A DNA stretch of 64,000 bases from the NCBI RefSeq assembly GCF_000717995.1, contig NZ_JODM01000004.1:62001-126000 (forward strand). Reading direction: 5' to 3'. Every line of letters starts with the position of its first letter. The first letter of the stretch is position 1. Under the pieces are notes generated by a model. It searched no databases. It was not told the DNA's origin and worked only from the letters and a program-made list of their open reading frames with translations. Shown here piece by piece: positions 49,462-59,555 of this stretch. This stretch comes from Streptomyces violaceorubidus (lineage in GTDB: Bacteria; Actinomycetota; Actinomycetes; Streptomycetales; Streptomycetaceae). Made by a program: the position numbers and the translations under genes.

Positions 49462-50256
49462 TCAGCCGCGCGGGGGGTCCAGACCCAGCACCCGGTCCTT
49501 CAGGGCCGGGAACTGCTCCCGGGTCCGCGCCACCCGCTCCGGGGCGAACTCCACCGTGAGGACCTCCTCGTCCGCGCCGGCCTCCGCGAGCACCTCGCCC
49601 CAGGGATCCACCACGATCGAGTGACCGGCCTGCGGAACTCCGGCGTGCGTACCCGCCGTCCCGCAGGCGAGGACGAACGCCTGGTTCTCCACGGCCCGCG
49701 CCTGCGCCAGGAGCGTCCAGTGGGACCGGCGGCGCTCCGGCCAGCCGGCCGGGACGACGAGGATCTCGGCCCCGGCGTCGACGAGGGAGCGGAAGAGCTC
49801 GGGGAAGCGCAGGTCGTAGCAGGTCGCCACGCCGAGGGTGGTCTCCGGCAGCCGGACCGTCACCGGCTCGCGTCCCGCGCCCATCAGCACGGCCTCGCCC
49901 TTGTCGAAGCCGAAGCGGTGGATCTTCCGGTAGGAGGCGGCCAGGTCTCCGGCGGGGGAGAAGAGGAGAGAGGTGTTGTAGATCCGTCCGTCGGGGTCGC
50001 GCTCGGGGACCGACCCCGCGTGCAGCCACACGCCCGCGTCACCCGCCGCCTTCGCCATCGCCTCGTACGTCGGTCCGCGCAGCGGCTCGGCCGCCGCGTC
50101 GAACTCCTCGTAGGCGAACGCGCCCGTGGTCCACAGCTCCGGCAGCACGACGAGATCGGCGCCCGCCTGCTCCCGTACCAGAGCCGCCGCCCTCACGCGA
50201 CGCGCTTCGACCGTTTCGTCCTCGTTCACGGCGATTTGGATCAAAGAGGCGCGCAC
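49462..50256 (-). CDS. Carbon-nitrogen hydrolase (nitrilase superfamily amidase)
   Basis: 264 residues from the GTG at 50256. The catalytic triad is visible: Glu in VVLPELWTTG, Lys in SYRKIHRFGFDKGE and Cys in GVATCYDLRFPELF. Trp-Pro in PAGWPERR and the closing DPWGEVLAEAG are family marks. It hydrolyses an amide, probably an omega-amidase or deaminated-glutathione type substrate, in the cytoplasm. Extending the frame to 50454 would add 66 residues of non-family sequence across the divergent promoter. Confidence 0.93.
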   Translation of the reverse strand: MRASLIQIAVNEDETVEARRVRAAALVREQAGADLVVLPELWTTGAFAYEEFDAAAEPLRGPTYEAMAKAAGDAGVWLHAGSVPERDPDGRIYNTSLLFSPAGDLAASYRKIHRFGFDKGEAVLMGAGREPVTVRLPETTLGVATCYDLRFPELFRSLVDAGAEILVVPAGWPERRRSHWTLLAQARAVENQAFVLACGTAGTHAGVPQAGHSIVVDPWGEVLAEAGADEEVLTVEFAPERVARTREQFPALKDRVLGLDPPRG

Positions 50257-50437
50257 ACTACCACCGTCCTGGCATTCGAGCCGTCCACACGGGCCTACGA
50301 TCGTCACACGAAAGCACTGCCGGGGTGTCGCACAGCAGCGTAACTTAGCCTCCCAAGACGCCCGCCGACTGCCGCCGCCGCCACTGGCACCGCTGCCGCC
50401 AACCGCCCGTGTACCGACCGCCGAGGGGTCCCGTTCC

Positions 50438-51262
50438 GTGAGTCTGCATCCCACCCTCCAGCCCTACGCCGACGCCTGGACTCACTCCATCGAGGCGATA
50501 TCCGAGCTGGTCCAGCCGCTTGTGGAGGCAGAGTGGAACCGCCGGACCCCCTGCCCGGGCTGGTCGGTGCGCGACGTCGTCTCGCACGTCATGGGCCTGG
50601 ACTCCGAGATGCTCGGCGACCCCCGCCCCATCCACACCCTGCCGCGCGACCTCTACCACGTCACCAACGACCACCAGCGCTACATGGAGATGCAGGTCGA
50701 CGTCCGCCGCCACCACACGGCGCCGGAGATGACCTCCGAGCTGGAGTACATGGTCATCCGGCGCAACCGCCAGCTGCGCAACGAGTCGCGGGACCCCGGC
50801 ACCAAGGTGCGCGGCCCGCTCGGCACCGAGCTGACCCTGGAGGAGGCGATGCGCCGGCACGCCTTCGACGTGTGGGCGCACGAGCAGGACCTGCGCACGG
50901 CCCTCGGCCGCCCCGGCAACCTCGACTCCCCCGGCGCGCACGTCGCGCGGGACGTGCTGCTCGGCGAGCTGCCCGCCGTCGTCGCCGAGCGGGCGGACGC
51001 GCCGCGCAGCTCGGCCGTCGTCTTCGACGTGCACGGACCGGTCGAGTTCCTGCGCACCATCCGCGTCGACATCCAGGGCCGCGGCACCCTCGAGTCGTCC
51101 CCGGCCCTCGGCCCGGCCGCCACCCTCACCCTCGACTGGGAGACATACGTCCGCCTGGCCTGCGGCCGGGTGACTCCCCAGGCGGCGCAGGACCGCATCA
51201 AGACGGAGGGCGACCCGGACCTGGCGGCGGCGATCCTGCGCCACTTCGCCGTCACGCAGTGA
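50438..51262 (+). CDS. Maleylpyruvate isomerase family (DinB-like, mycothiol-dependent) protein
   Basis: 274 residues. The DinB/MDMPI_N helical bundle has the metal ligands in CPGWSVRDVVSHVMGLD (His), the central His region YRLHx-like MRRHAFDVWAHEQDLRTALG, and a C-terminal SCP2-like domain (about 180-270, with AATLTLDWETYVRLACGR). In actinobacteria this family carries mycothiol-dependent transferases and isomerases. The GTG at 50438 follows GAGGGG. It is divergent from the amidase gene and convergent with the MFS gene. Confidence 0.88.
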   Translation: MSLHPTLQPYADAWTHSIEAISELVQPLVEAEWNRRTPCPGWSVRDVVSHVMGLDSEMLGDPRPIHTLPRDLYHVTNDHQRYMEMQVDVRRHHTAPEMTSELEYMVIRRNRQLRNESRDPGTKVRGPLGTELTLEEAMRRHAFDVWAHEQDLRTALGRPGNLDSPGAHVARDVLLGELPAVVAERADAPRSSAVVFDVHGPVEFLRTIRVDIQGRGTLESSPALGPAATLTLDWETYVRLACGRVTPQAAQDRIKTEGDPDLAAAILRHFAVTQ

Positions 51263-51333
51263 GTCCTCCGGCCCGTCGGGGGTGCCCTTCTGCGGGGGAG
51301 ACCGAGGACGAGGCCGATCGGACCGACGCGGGA

Positions 51334-51357
51334 GTCCGGGGGCGGCAGCCCCCGGAC
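51334..51357. terminator. Terminator between the MDMPI-like and MFS genes
   Basis: GTCCGGGGGC (51334-51343) and GCCCCCGGAC (51348-51357) form 10 perfect pairs with a GGCA loop, between convergent genes. Confidence 0.85.
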
Positions 51358-51380
51358 CGGCCCGCACCCACGCCGGGTGC

Positions 51381-52691
51381 CTACACCGGCACGTGCACCG
51401 TCTCGACCCGGCTGGCGACCAACCGCTCCCGCTCCCGCAGCACGGCCCGCTTGCGCAACCTGAGAATCTGCGTGACCCCGACCGCCTGCAACACGAACAC
51501 GGACGAGAACGCGACCCCGTAGTCGTCCCCCGTCGCGTCCAGCAGCACCCCCACCGCGAACAGCGTGGTCATCGACGCCATGAAGCCCCCCATGTTCGTG
51601 ATCCCGGACGCCGTCCCCTGCCGCTCGGGCGGATTCGCCGGCCGCGCGAAGTCGAAGCCGATCATCGACGCCGGTCCGCACGCACCCAGCACCGCGCACA
51701 GCACCACGAGCAGCCACATCGGCGCGTGCTCGGCCGGGTAGGCCAGCGTCACCGCCCACAAGGTGGCCGTCGCGCCCACCGTGCCGAGCGCCAGCGGCAG
51801 CCGCGCCGCGTGGTGCCGGGCGATGACCTGGCCGTAGACCAGACCGACGGCCATGTTGGACAGGACCACGAGGGTGAGCAGCGTGCCGGCCGTGGCCCGG
51901 GACAGCCCCTGCGCCTCGACCAGGAACGGCAACCCCCACAGCAGCAGGAACACCATCGCCGGGAACTGGGTGGTGAAGTGCACCCACAGCCCGAGCCGCG
52001 TCCCCGGCTCCCGCCAGGACAGCGCGATCTGCCGCCGCACGTACGCGGCCCCCTGGTGCGGCAGCGGCTCCGGCTCGTGGCCCTCGGGGTGGTCCTTGAG
52101 GAAGAGCAGCAACAGGACGAAGACGACGACACCGGCCAGCGCACTGCCCGCGAACGCCGCGGTCCAGCCGATGCCGTGCAGCAGCCGGGCCAGCACCAGG
52201 GTGGACACCAGGTTGCCCGCCATGCCGGCCAGGCCGGCCAGCTGGGCGACCATGGGCCCGCGCCGGGCGGGGAACCAGCGGGTGCCCAGCCGCAGCACGC
52301 TGATGAACGTCATCGCGTCCCCGCATCCCAGCAGCGCCCGCGAGGCCAGCGCCATGCCGTACGACGGGGAGAAGGCGAAGCCCAGCTGCCCGGCCGTGAA
52401 CAGCACGACGCCGATGCCCAGCACCTTCTTGGTGCCGAGCCGGTCCACCAGCAGGCCGACGGGTATCTGCATGCCGGCGTAGACCAGCAGCTGGAGGATC
52501 GAGAAGGTGGACAGCGCGGAGGCGTTGACGTGGAAGCGGTCGGCGGCGTCCAGGCCGGCGACCCCGAGGGAGGTCCGGAAGATGACGGCGACGAAGTAGA
52601 CGGAGACGCCGATGCCCCACACGGCGATCGCACGGCGGCCGCCCGGGGGATCACCGGGCAGGACCTTGCCGGCCGAGGTGGCCGTACTCAT
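51381..52691 (-). CDS. MFS transporter
   Basis: 436 residues from the ATG at 52691, which overlaps the stop of the GntR gene (ATGA). Twelve hydrophobic segments are seen. The loop 2-3 MFS signature is GLLVDRLGTKKVL, and RWFPARRGPMVAQL and GFDFARPANPPERQGTASGITNMGG are further typical pieces (in separate parts). It resembles drug:H+ or organic-acid antiporters of the NNP/OFA type. The coupled upstream GntR regulator probably controls it. Substrate unknown. Confidence 0.9.
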   Translation of the reverse strand: MSTATSAGKVLPGDPPGGRRAIAVWGIGVSVYFVAVIFRTSLGVAGLDAADRFHVNASALSTFSILQLLVYAGMQIPVGLLVDRLGTKKVLGIGVVLFTAGQLGFAFSPSYGMALASRALLGCGDAMTFISVLRLGTRWFPARRGPMVAQLAGLAGMAGNLVSTLVLARLLHGIGWTAAFAGSALAGVVVFVLLLLFLKDHPEGHEPEPLPHQGAAYVRRQIALSWREPGTRLGLWVHFTTQFPAMVFLLLWGLPFLVEAQGLSRATAGTLLTLVVLSNMAVGLVYGQVIARHHAARLPLALGTVGATATLWAVTLAYPAEHAPMWLLVVLCAVLGACGPASMIGFDFARPANPPERQGTASGITNMGGFMASMTTLFAVGVLLDATGDDYGVAFSSVFVLQAVGVTQILRLRKRAVLRERERLVASRVETVHVPV

Positions 52692-53338
52692 CGGACCTCC
52701 CCCCGCGCCAGGTGCGAGAACCACCCCACGTGCCGGCCCACCACGGCGACGGCCGCCTCCGCGTCGCCGGAGCGCAGCGCGTCGAGGAGTTCCGCGTGCT
52801 CGGCGAGGGTCTTGGCGATCCGGTCGGGGTGGGAGTGCATGACGGCGACGCCCATGCGCAACTGGCGGTCGCGGAGCTGGTCGTAGAGGCGGGAGAGGAT
52901 CTCGTTGCCGCCGCTGCGGACGATCTCGGCGTGGAAGCAGCGGTCGGTGACGGAGGCGGCGGCGAAGTCACCGGCGGCGGCCTGCTCCCGCTGCCGGGCG
53001 AGCAGTTCCTCCAGCCGCTCCACGAGCCCCGGCGGGGCGGGTACGGCCTTCCTGGCGGCGTGCTCCTCGACCAGCAGCCGGGTCTCGACCACGTCCGCGA
53101 TCTCCTGGGCGGAGACGGGCAGGACCAGTGCGCCCTTCTTGGGGTAGAGCCGGATCAGCCCTTCGGACTCCAGCCGCAGCAGCGCCTCGCGCACCGGGGT
53201 GCGGGAGACGCCCACGGCCTCGGCCAGCTCGCCCTCGGTGAGCAGTGTCCCGCCCTCGTAACGACGCTCCAGGACGCCCTGCTTGACGTGGGTGTAGACG
53301 CGGTCCGCCGCGGGGGGTTGCTTCACTGCCGTGGTCAT
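52688..53338 (-). CDS. GntR-family regulator, FadR subfamily
   Basis: 216 residues from the ATG at 53338. The winged helix-turn-helix is at about residues 12-75: LLTEGELAEAVGVSRTPVREALLRLE (split at the turn), then GLIRLYPKKGALVLP. An all-helical FCD effector domain follows, with the metal-binding His residues in FHAEIVRSGG and VGRHVGWFSH. The FCD type often binds small carboxylates with a metal ion. It is translationally coupled to the MFS gene, which suggests that it responds to the exported or imported compound. Confidence 0.92.
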   Translation of the reverse strand: MTTAVKQPPAADRVYTHVKQGVLERRYEGGTLLTEGELAEAVGVSRTPVREALLRLESEGLIRLYPKKGALVLPVSAQEIADVVETRLLVEEHAARKAVPAPPGLVERLEELLARQREQAAAGDFAAASVTDRCFHAEIVRSGGNEILSRLYDQLRDRQLRMGVAVMHSHPDRIAKTLAEHAELLDALRSGDAEAAVAVVGRHVGWFSHLARGEVR

Positions 53339-53441
53339 GCCGACAGGATAGATACAACAGGGGCGCAAGAGGGATCCGTTCCAGCATCCGGACGGCCGCC
53401 CACCCCCGGAGGGAACGGGGCGATTTCCCCCACCCCACCGC

Positions 53442-53468
53442 GCAACCTTTCACCCCCGTCGGGTGTCG
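53442..53468 (+). promoter_or_regulatory. Possible ECF-sigma-type promoter of the DD-carboxypeptidase gene
   Basis: GCAACC (53442-53447) and GTCG (53465-53468) are separated by 17 bases. The pattern is similar to envelope-stress ECF promoters (AAC in the -35, GTC in the -10). The match is partial. Confidence 0.3.
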
Positions 53469-53548
53469 CACTGACGCGGCCACCTCTGCGTCGAGCACAA
53501 CTCGGCCGCGACCATGGGGAATTAACCACAATCGGGGTAATCAACTCA

Positions 53549-54481
53549 ATGAACACCATTTCGGGCGTCCGCCTGCGTCGAGCCCTCGCCGTCGCCCTGA
53601 CCGGCGGCGCGGTCCTCGCCACCGGAGCCCTCGCCGCCGCACCCGCCCAGGCCGCCGCACCCGAGCGCGCCCTCGCGGCACCCGTGCAGGCCGCCGCCGC
53701 GCCCTCGATCGTCGCCAAGGGCGGCTTCGTGATGAACAACGCGACCGGCAGGACCCTCTACACCAAGGCCGCCGACACCAAGCGCTCCACCGGCTCCACG
53801 ACCAAGATCATGACCGCCAAGGTCGTGCTCTCCCAGCCGAAGCTGAACCTGGACGCCAAGGTCACGATCCAGATGGCGTACAGCGACTACATCGTGTCGA
53901 AGAACGCCTCCTCCGCCCGCCTGATCGTCGGCGACAAGGTGACGGTCCGCCAGCTGCTGTACGGGCTGATGCTGCCGTCCGGCTGCGACGCCGCGTACGC
54001 GCTGGCCGACAAGTTCGGCTCGGGCAAGACGCGGGCGGCCCGGGTGAAGTCGTTCATCGGCAAGATGAACGCGACCGCCAAGAGCCTCGGCCTGAAGAAC
54101 ACGCACTTCGACTCGTTCGACGGCATCGGCAACGGCAAGAACTACTCCACCCCGCGCGACCTCACGAAACTCGCGAGCAACGCGATGAAGAACTCCACCT
54201 TCCGCACCGTCGTGAAGACCAAGAAGTACACGGCGAAGACGACGACCAAGAAGGGCGGCACCCGCACGATGGCGCCCTGGACCAACACCAACACGCTGCT
54301 GGGAAGTTACAGCGGCGCGATCGGCGTGAAGACCGGGTCGGGCCCGGAGGCCAAGTACTGCCTGGTCTTCGCCGCGACCCGGAAGGGCAAGACCGTCATC
54401 GGCACGGTGCTGGCGTCCTCGTCGACCACGCAGCGCGCCAAGGACGCCACGAAGCTCATGAACTACGCCTTCGCGAAGTAG
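53549..54481 (+). CDS. Secreted D-alanyl-D-alanine carboxypeptidase (PBP5/DacA family)
   Basis: 310 residues. A signal peptide (basic RLRRALAVAL, hydrophobic core, AQA cleavage near residue 36) leads into the S11 peptidase domain. Its active-site motifs are STTK (serine near 77), SGC in MLPSGCDAAY (near 146) and KTGSGPEA (near 260). It trims the terminal D-Ala of peptidoglycan side chains outside the membrane and so limits cross-linking. No C-terminal amphipathic anchor is seen. The domain ends soon after the KTG box. A strong terminator follows 35 bases after the stop. Confidence 0.93.
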   Translation: MNTISGVRLRRALAVALTGGAVLATGALAAAPAQAAAPERALAAPVQAAAAPSIVAKGGFVMNNATGRTLYTKAADTKRSTGSTTKIMTAKVVLSQPKLNLDAKVTIQMAYSDYIVSKNASSARLIVGDKVTVRQLLYGLMLPSGCDAAYALADKFGSGKTRAARVKSFIGKMNATAKSLGLKNTHFDSFDGIGNGKNYSTPRDLTKLASNAMKNSTFRTVVKTKKYTAKTTTKKGGTRTMAPWTNTNTLLGSYSGAIGVKTGSGPEAKYCLVFAATRKGKTVIGTVLASSSTTQRAKDATKLMNYAFAK

Positions 54482-54516
54482 ACCTGCCGCCCGCACACCG
54501 GACACCTCACCACCGA

Positions 54517-54548
54517 GAAGGGCCCGTCGCCGACGCGACGGGCCCTTC
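54517..54548. terminator. Terminator after the DD-carboxypeptidase gene
   Basis: GAAGGGCCCGTCGC (54517-54530) and GCGACGGGCCCTTC (54535-54548) form 14 perfect pairs with a CGAC loop. Confidence 0.9.
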
Positions 54549-54743
54549 GACCCACTGGGGCCCGCGCCGCCGGGCGCGCCCGCATCAGCGGGACGGTGTC
54601 CGCGGCCTCGCCCGGTCTCGTACACGCACTCGTCGGCCTCCGCCAGGGCTTTCGATCATCTTCGCTCGCAGTCGTGAACATTCGCGGGCCCGCTGGCATA
54701 TGCCCATACCTCCGCCCTACGTTCCGCGACGGAGGTGGTTCCC

Positions 54744-55771
54744 ATGAACGAACCCAGCAAGCGGCAGAACCCCGGCACGCGCCACGAGGCGATCGACGCC
54801 GGCGACTTCGTCTACGCGGCCACCGGCGCCCGGGTGCGCCGACTGACCATGCCGGACGGAAGCCACTGGTTTCCGGCGGTGGACGTGTGCAAGGAACTCG
54901 GACACAGCAACTCTCGAAAGGCCCTCACAGATCACGTTCCCGATGAGCACCGAGAATTGCTCGAGACTGTAACTGGACGTTACGGTCTCGGCGTTCCCGC
55001 AGGCAGGGGGTGGCGTCGAGACTTGCACGTGATCTCTCTGCAAGGTCTCATCCTCCTCGTCAACGCCTGCACCAAACCGGCCTGCGCCCCCTTCAAGCAG
55101 TGGGTCGCCGAAGTCATCGAGACCGTGCAGCGCGAGGGGTCGTACTCGCTGGACGAGGCCGAGGTGCAGCCCCTCGAACCGGGCGCCCCCGTCGCCTACG
55201 CCATGCCGGACCAGGTCGCCGAGGCGATCGTCCGGCTGGAGGCGCACAACCTCAAACTGGACGAGGCGCTGGCCGAAGGCCAACGTACGTCCATCGCGTT
55301 GCAAAGGGAGATGCTCTCCACCCAGCAGGCCACCCTCGCCACCCAGCAGGCGACCCTCGCCGTGCAGCAGGCGATGGTGCACGCACTGGAACGCATCGCG
55401 GACCGGTTCGACACCCTCGTCCTCCACCAGCGGGCGCCCCTCGGCCGTCTCGCGCCGGTACGCACCACGGAGTCCGTGCTGGCCGACTGGCGGCAGCGGT
55501 TGTCCGTGACCGAGGACGTGTGGACGGTCGCCCAGGTGATCGCACCCGTGCTCGTCGAGCAGGGCGAGCTGCGGGAGCCCCTGGAGTCCATCGCCGCCCG
55601 TACGGGGCTCTCCGTGCGCAGGGTCAACGAATGTCTCCGGCTGCTGCGCACCCACGCCTGCATCCGCTCGCGGGGCGGGGCCGAGGACGGGGCCCCGGTG
55701 TACGTGCTGCACCAGGGCTCAGGCCAGAACAGCAGGAGGGGCGTCGCAACACCAACTTGCGGCGCCCCTCC
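54744..55771 (+). CDS. BRO-N domain protein with no in-frame stop before its terminator
   Basis: ATG at 54744 after GGAGGTGG. An N-terminal BRO-N domain (about residues 12-130) contains SHWFPAVDVCKELGHSNSRKAL (in two parts), LHVISLQGLILLVNACTKP and FKQWVAEVIETVQREGSY. A coiled coil of QQATLAT heptads (about 190-215) and a C-terminal winged-HTH-like region with LESIAARTGLSVRRVNECLRLL (two parts), ending PVYVLHQG, follow. BRO-N proteins are typical of phages, but chromosomal streptomycete copies exist. The frame then has no stop until 57353, running antisense through bkdC. A terminator hairpin lies at 55735-55771. The expected stop may have changed at TCA 55719-55721. The 3' limit given is the hairpin, not a stop codon. 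Confidence 0.7.
55735..55771. terminator. Hairpin between the BRO-N gene and bkdC
   Basis: GGAGGGGCGTCGCAA (55735-55749) and TTGCGGCGCCCCTCC (55757-55771) form 15 pairs with one G-U and a 7-base loop. It can serve both convergent genes. It lies within the open reading frame of the BRO-N gene, which has no stop before it. Confidence 0.85.
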
Positions 55772-55799
55772 CGTCATGAACCTAGTCGGTTCTCGGCTC

Positions 55800-57245
55800 T
55801 CATGCCCAGCTGATCAACCGCTTCGGCTGCTCCAGGACCGCCGCCACGTCGGCGAGGACCTTGGAGCCCAGCTCGCCGTCGACCAGGCGGTGGTCGAAGC
55901 TCAGGGCCAGGGTGGTCACCTGACGCGGCTTCACCTTGCCCTTGTGGACCCAGGGCTGGAGCTTGATCGCGCCGACGGCGAGGATCGCGGACTCGCCCGG
56001 GTTGAGGATCGGTGTGCCGGTGTCGACGCCGAAGACGCCGACGTTGGTGATGGTCACCGTGCCGCCCTGCATGGCGGCCGGGGAGGTCTTGCCCTCCCTG
56101 GCCGTCGACACCAGCTCGCCCAGCGCCCCCGCCAGCTGCGGCAGCGTCTGGGCGTGGGCGTCCTTGATGTTCGGGACGATCAGGCCGCGCGGGGTGGCGG
56201 CGGCGATGCCCAGGTTGACGTAGTGCTTGACCACGATCTCCTGGGCCGCCTCGTCCCAGGACGCGTTGATGTCCGGGTTGCGCCTGATCGCGACGAGGAG
56301 GGCCTTGGCGATCAGGAGGAGCGGGTTCACCCGCAGGCCCGCGTACTCCTTGTCCTGCTTCAGCTCCTCGACCAGCTTCATCGTGCGCGTCACGTCGACC
56401 GTCACGAACTCGGTCACGTGCGGCGCCGTGAACGCCGAACCGACCATCGCCGCCGCCGTCGCCTTGCGCACGCCCTTGACCGGGACACGCGTCTCCCGCG
56501 TCCCGTCGTACGACGCCGGGGCCGCCGTCGGGGACGGGGCGGGCGCGACGGCCGCGGGAGCCGCCTCCGGCTGCGCGGCCGGGGTGGTCGCCGACACCGC
56601 CGCGTGCACGTCCTCGCGGGTGATGATGCCGTCCGGGCCGGAGGGGACCACGGTCGCCAGGTCGACGCCGAGGTCCTTGGCGAGTTTGCGCACGGGGGGC
56701 TTGGCCAGCGGCCGGTCGCCGGTGACCGGCGCGGCCGGTGCCGCGGGCGCCGGTGCCGCGGACGCCGGTGCCGCGTGTCCGTGGCCGTTCAGCTCGGCCT
56801 GGATCGCCGCCGACGGCGTCTGAGCGGCGGCCGGGGCTTCCGCCCCCTTGCGGGGGCGGCGCCTGGTCGCGGAGGTGGAGACCCCGTAGCCGACCAGGAC
56901 CGGCTGGCGGCCCTCCGGCTTGGGCTCCTCCGCCACGGTCTCCGCCACGGCCTCCTGCACCGGCTCCGCGACCGCCGCCGCGCCGTCCCCGACGGCCACC
57001 GCGATGATCGACGTCCCCACGTCGACCGTGGTGCCCTCGGGGAAGTGCAGCTCGCGGACCACACCGTCGTAGGGGATGGGCAGTTCGACCGCGGCCTTGG
57101 CCGTCTCGACCTCGCACACCACCTGGCCGTCGGTGACCGTGTCACCGGGCTGCACGTACCACTTGAGGATCTCTGCCTCGGTGAGTCCCTCGCCCACGTC
57201 GGGCATCTTGAACTCACGTACGGAGCTGTCCGTCATCGTCGTCAC
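55800..57245 (-). CDS. Branched-chain 2-oxoacid dehydrogenase E2, dihydrolipoamide acyltransferase
   Basis: 481 residues from the GTG at 57245. A lipoyl domain (about 10-85) has the lipoylated Lys in VETAKAAVE. A long Ala/Pro/Glu linker, the E1/E3-binding domain (about 178-215: PPVRKLAKDLGVDLATV to ITREDV) and the catalytic domain follow. The latter ends with the active-site SFDHRLVDG. It transfers the branched acyl group to CoA, giving isobutyryl-, isovaleryl- and 2-methylbutyryl-CoA. These prime branched fatty acids and polyketides in streptomycetes. It is the last gene of bkdABC, with an 11-base gap after bkdB. Confidence 0.93.
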   Translation of the reverse strand: MTTMTDSSVREFKMPDVGEGLTEAEILKWYVQPGDTVTDGQVVCEVETAKAAVELPIPYDGVVRELHFPEGTTVDVGTSIIAVAVGDGAAAVAEPVQEAVAETVAEEPKPEGRQPVLVGYGVSTSATRRRPRKGAEAPAAAQTPSAAIQAELNGHGHAAPASAAPAPAAPAAPVTGDRPLAKPPVRKLAKDLGVDLATVVPSGPDGIITREDVHAAVSATTPAAQPEAAPAAVAPAPSPTAAPASYDGTRETRVPVKGVRKATAAAMVGSAFTAPHVTEFVTVDVTRTMKLVEELKQDKEYAGLRVNPLLLIAKALLVAIRRNPDINASWDEAAQEIVVKHYVNLGIAAATPRGLIVPNIKDAHAQTLPQLAGALGELVSTAREGKTSPAAMQGGTVTITNVGVFGVDTGTPILNPGESAILAVGAIKLQPWVHKGKVKPRQVTTLALSFDHRLVDGELGSKVLADVAAVLEQPKRLISWA

Positions 57246-57256
57246 GCTCCCCTCCC

Positions 57257-58237
<981 letters not shown>

Positions 58238-58238
58238 G

Positions 58239-59555
58239 TCAGACCCCCTCTGCGTCTGCGAACGATGCCTGGTAGGCGGCGAACTGGGCCCGCTCCTCGT
58301 CCACGAGCGCGTGTCCGTCCGCGTACACGTTCTCGAAGATGGCGAACCGGTCCGGGTCCGGCATGGCACGGACCACTTCGCGCACTCGTTTGCCCAACGT
58401 CTCGCTCTCGGCCTCCAGTTCCGCGAAGAACCCCTCGTCCGCGTGGTGTGCGGACTCCAGGTAGCGGCGAAGCCGCAGGATCGGGTCCTTGGCCTCCCAG
58501 GCGACGCGCTCGTCGTCGTGCCGGTAGCGGGAGGGGTCGTCCGAGGTGGTGTGGGCGCCCATGCGGTACGTGTACGCCTCGATCAGGGCCGGTCCCTCGC
58601 CGCGCCGGGCGCGGTCCAGGGCCCAGCGGGTGACCGCGAGGGAGGCCAGCACGTCGTTGCCGTCGACGCGGACGCCGGGGAAGCCGAAGCCCTGGGCGCG
58701 CTGGTACAGCGGCACCCGGGTCTGCTTCTCGTTGGACTCGGAGATCGCCCACTGGTTGTTCTGGCAGAAGAACACCACGGGGGCGTTGTAGACGGCGGCG
58801 AAGTTGAACGCCTCGCTGACGTCGCCCTGGCTGGAGGCGCCGTCGCCGAAGTACGCGATCACGCCCGAGTCCGCGCCGTCCTTGGCCACGCCCATCGCGT
58901 AGCCCGTGGCGTGCAGCGCCTGCGAGCCGATGACGATGGTGTAGAGGTGGAAGTTGTTGCCGTTGGGGTCCCAGCCGCCGTTGTTCACGCCGCGGAACAT
59001 GCCGAGCAGGTTGGTCGGGTCCACCCCGCGGCACCAGGCGACGCCGTGCTCGCGGTAGGTCGGGAAGACGTAGTCGTCCTCGCGGGTGGCCCGGCCGGAG
59101 CCGATCTGGGCCGCCTCCTGGCCGAGGAGGGAGGCCCACAGGCCCAGCTCGCCCTGGCGCTGCAGGGCGGTGGCCTCGGCGTCGAAGCGCCGGGTGAGCA
59201 CCATGTCGCGGTACAGACCGCGCAGCTCGTCGGGGGTGATGTCGGCGACGTACGAGGCGTACTCGGCGTAGGCCGAGTCCTTGGCGGTCTCGACGCGCTC
59301 GCCCTCGGGTGTCAGCAGCTGCACCAGCTCCGTTTCGGAGCCCTTCGCGGCAGCGGTACGGGTGCTGCTGCTGGTGGTGCTGGTGGTGCGCTTGCCACCG
59401 GTGCCGGCCTTGGTGCCGGCGGTCCCGGCCGCCTTGGTGCCGGCGGTCCCGGCCGCCTTGGTGCCGGCGGTCCCGGCCGCCTTGGTGCCGGCGGTCCCGG
59501 CCGCCTTGCTTCCGGCGCTGCGTCGCGGCTTGCGCGCGGCAGTGCTCTCGGTCAC
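58239..59555 (-). CDS. Branched-chain 2-oxoacid dehydrogenase E1 alpha subunit
   Basis: 438 residues. The thiamine-diphosphate motif GDGASSQGDVSEAFNFAAVY to FFCQNNQWA (two parts) and the phosphorylation-loop region RMGAHTTSDDPSRYR identify the subunit. It decarboxylates the 2-oxo acids of valine, leucine and isoleucine and passes the acyl group to E2. The first 75 residues are an abnormal Lys/Ala/Gly/Thr tail of KAAGTAGT octapeptides. Four perfect copies of a 24-bp repeat encode them, and the usual family start lies behind them. The operon order is bkdA-bkdB-bkdC. Confidence 0.95.
   Translation of the reverse strand: MTESTAARKPRRSAGSKAAGTAGTKAAGTAGTKAAGTAGTKAAGTAGTKAGTGGKRTTSTTSSSTRTAAAKGSETELVQLLTPEGERVETAKDSAYAEYASYVADITPDELRGLYRDMVLTRRFDAEATALQRQGELGLWASLLGQEAAQIGSGRATREDDYVFPTYREHGVAWCRGVDPTNLLGMFRGVNNGGWDPNGNNFHLYTIVIGSQALHATGYAMGVAKDGADSGVIAYFGDGASSQGDVSEAFNFAAVYNAPVVFFCQNNQWAISESNEKQTRVPLYQRAQGFGFPGVRVDGNDVLASLAVTRWALDRARRGEGPALIEAYTYRMGAHTTSDDPSRYRHDDERVAWEAKDPILRLRRYLESAHHADEGFFAELEAESETLGKRVREVVRAMPDPDRFAIFENVYADGHALVDEERAQFAAYQASFADAEGV
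59397..59512. repeat. 24-bp tandem repeat at the bkdA 5' end
   Basis: Four identical copies of a unit beginning GCCGCCTTGGTGCCGGCGGT, flanked by partial copies. On the minus strand each encodes the octapeptide KAAGTAGT. Confidence 0.9.
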
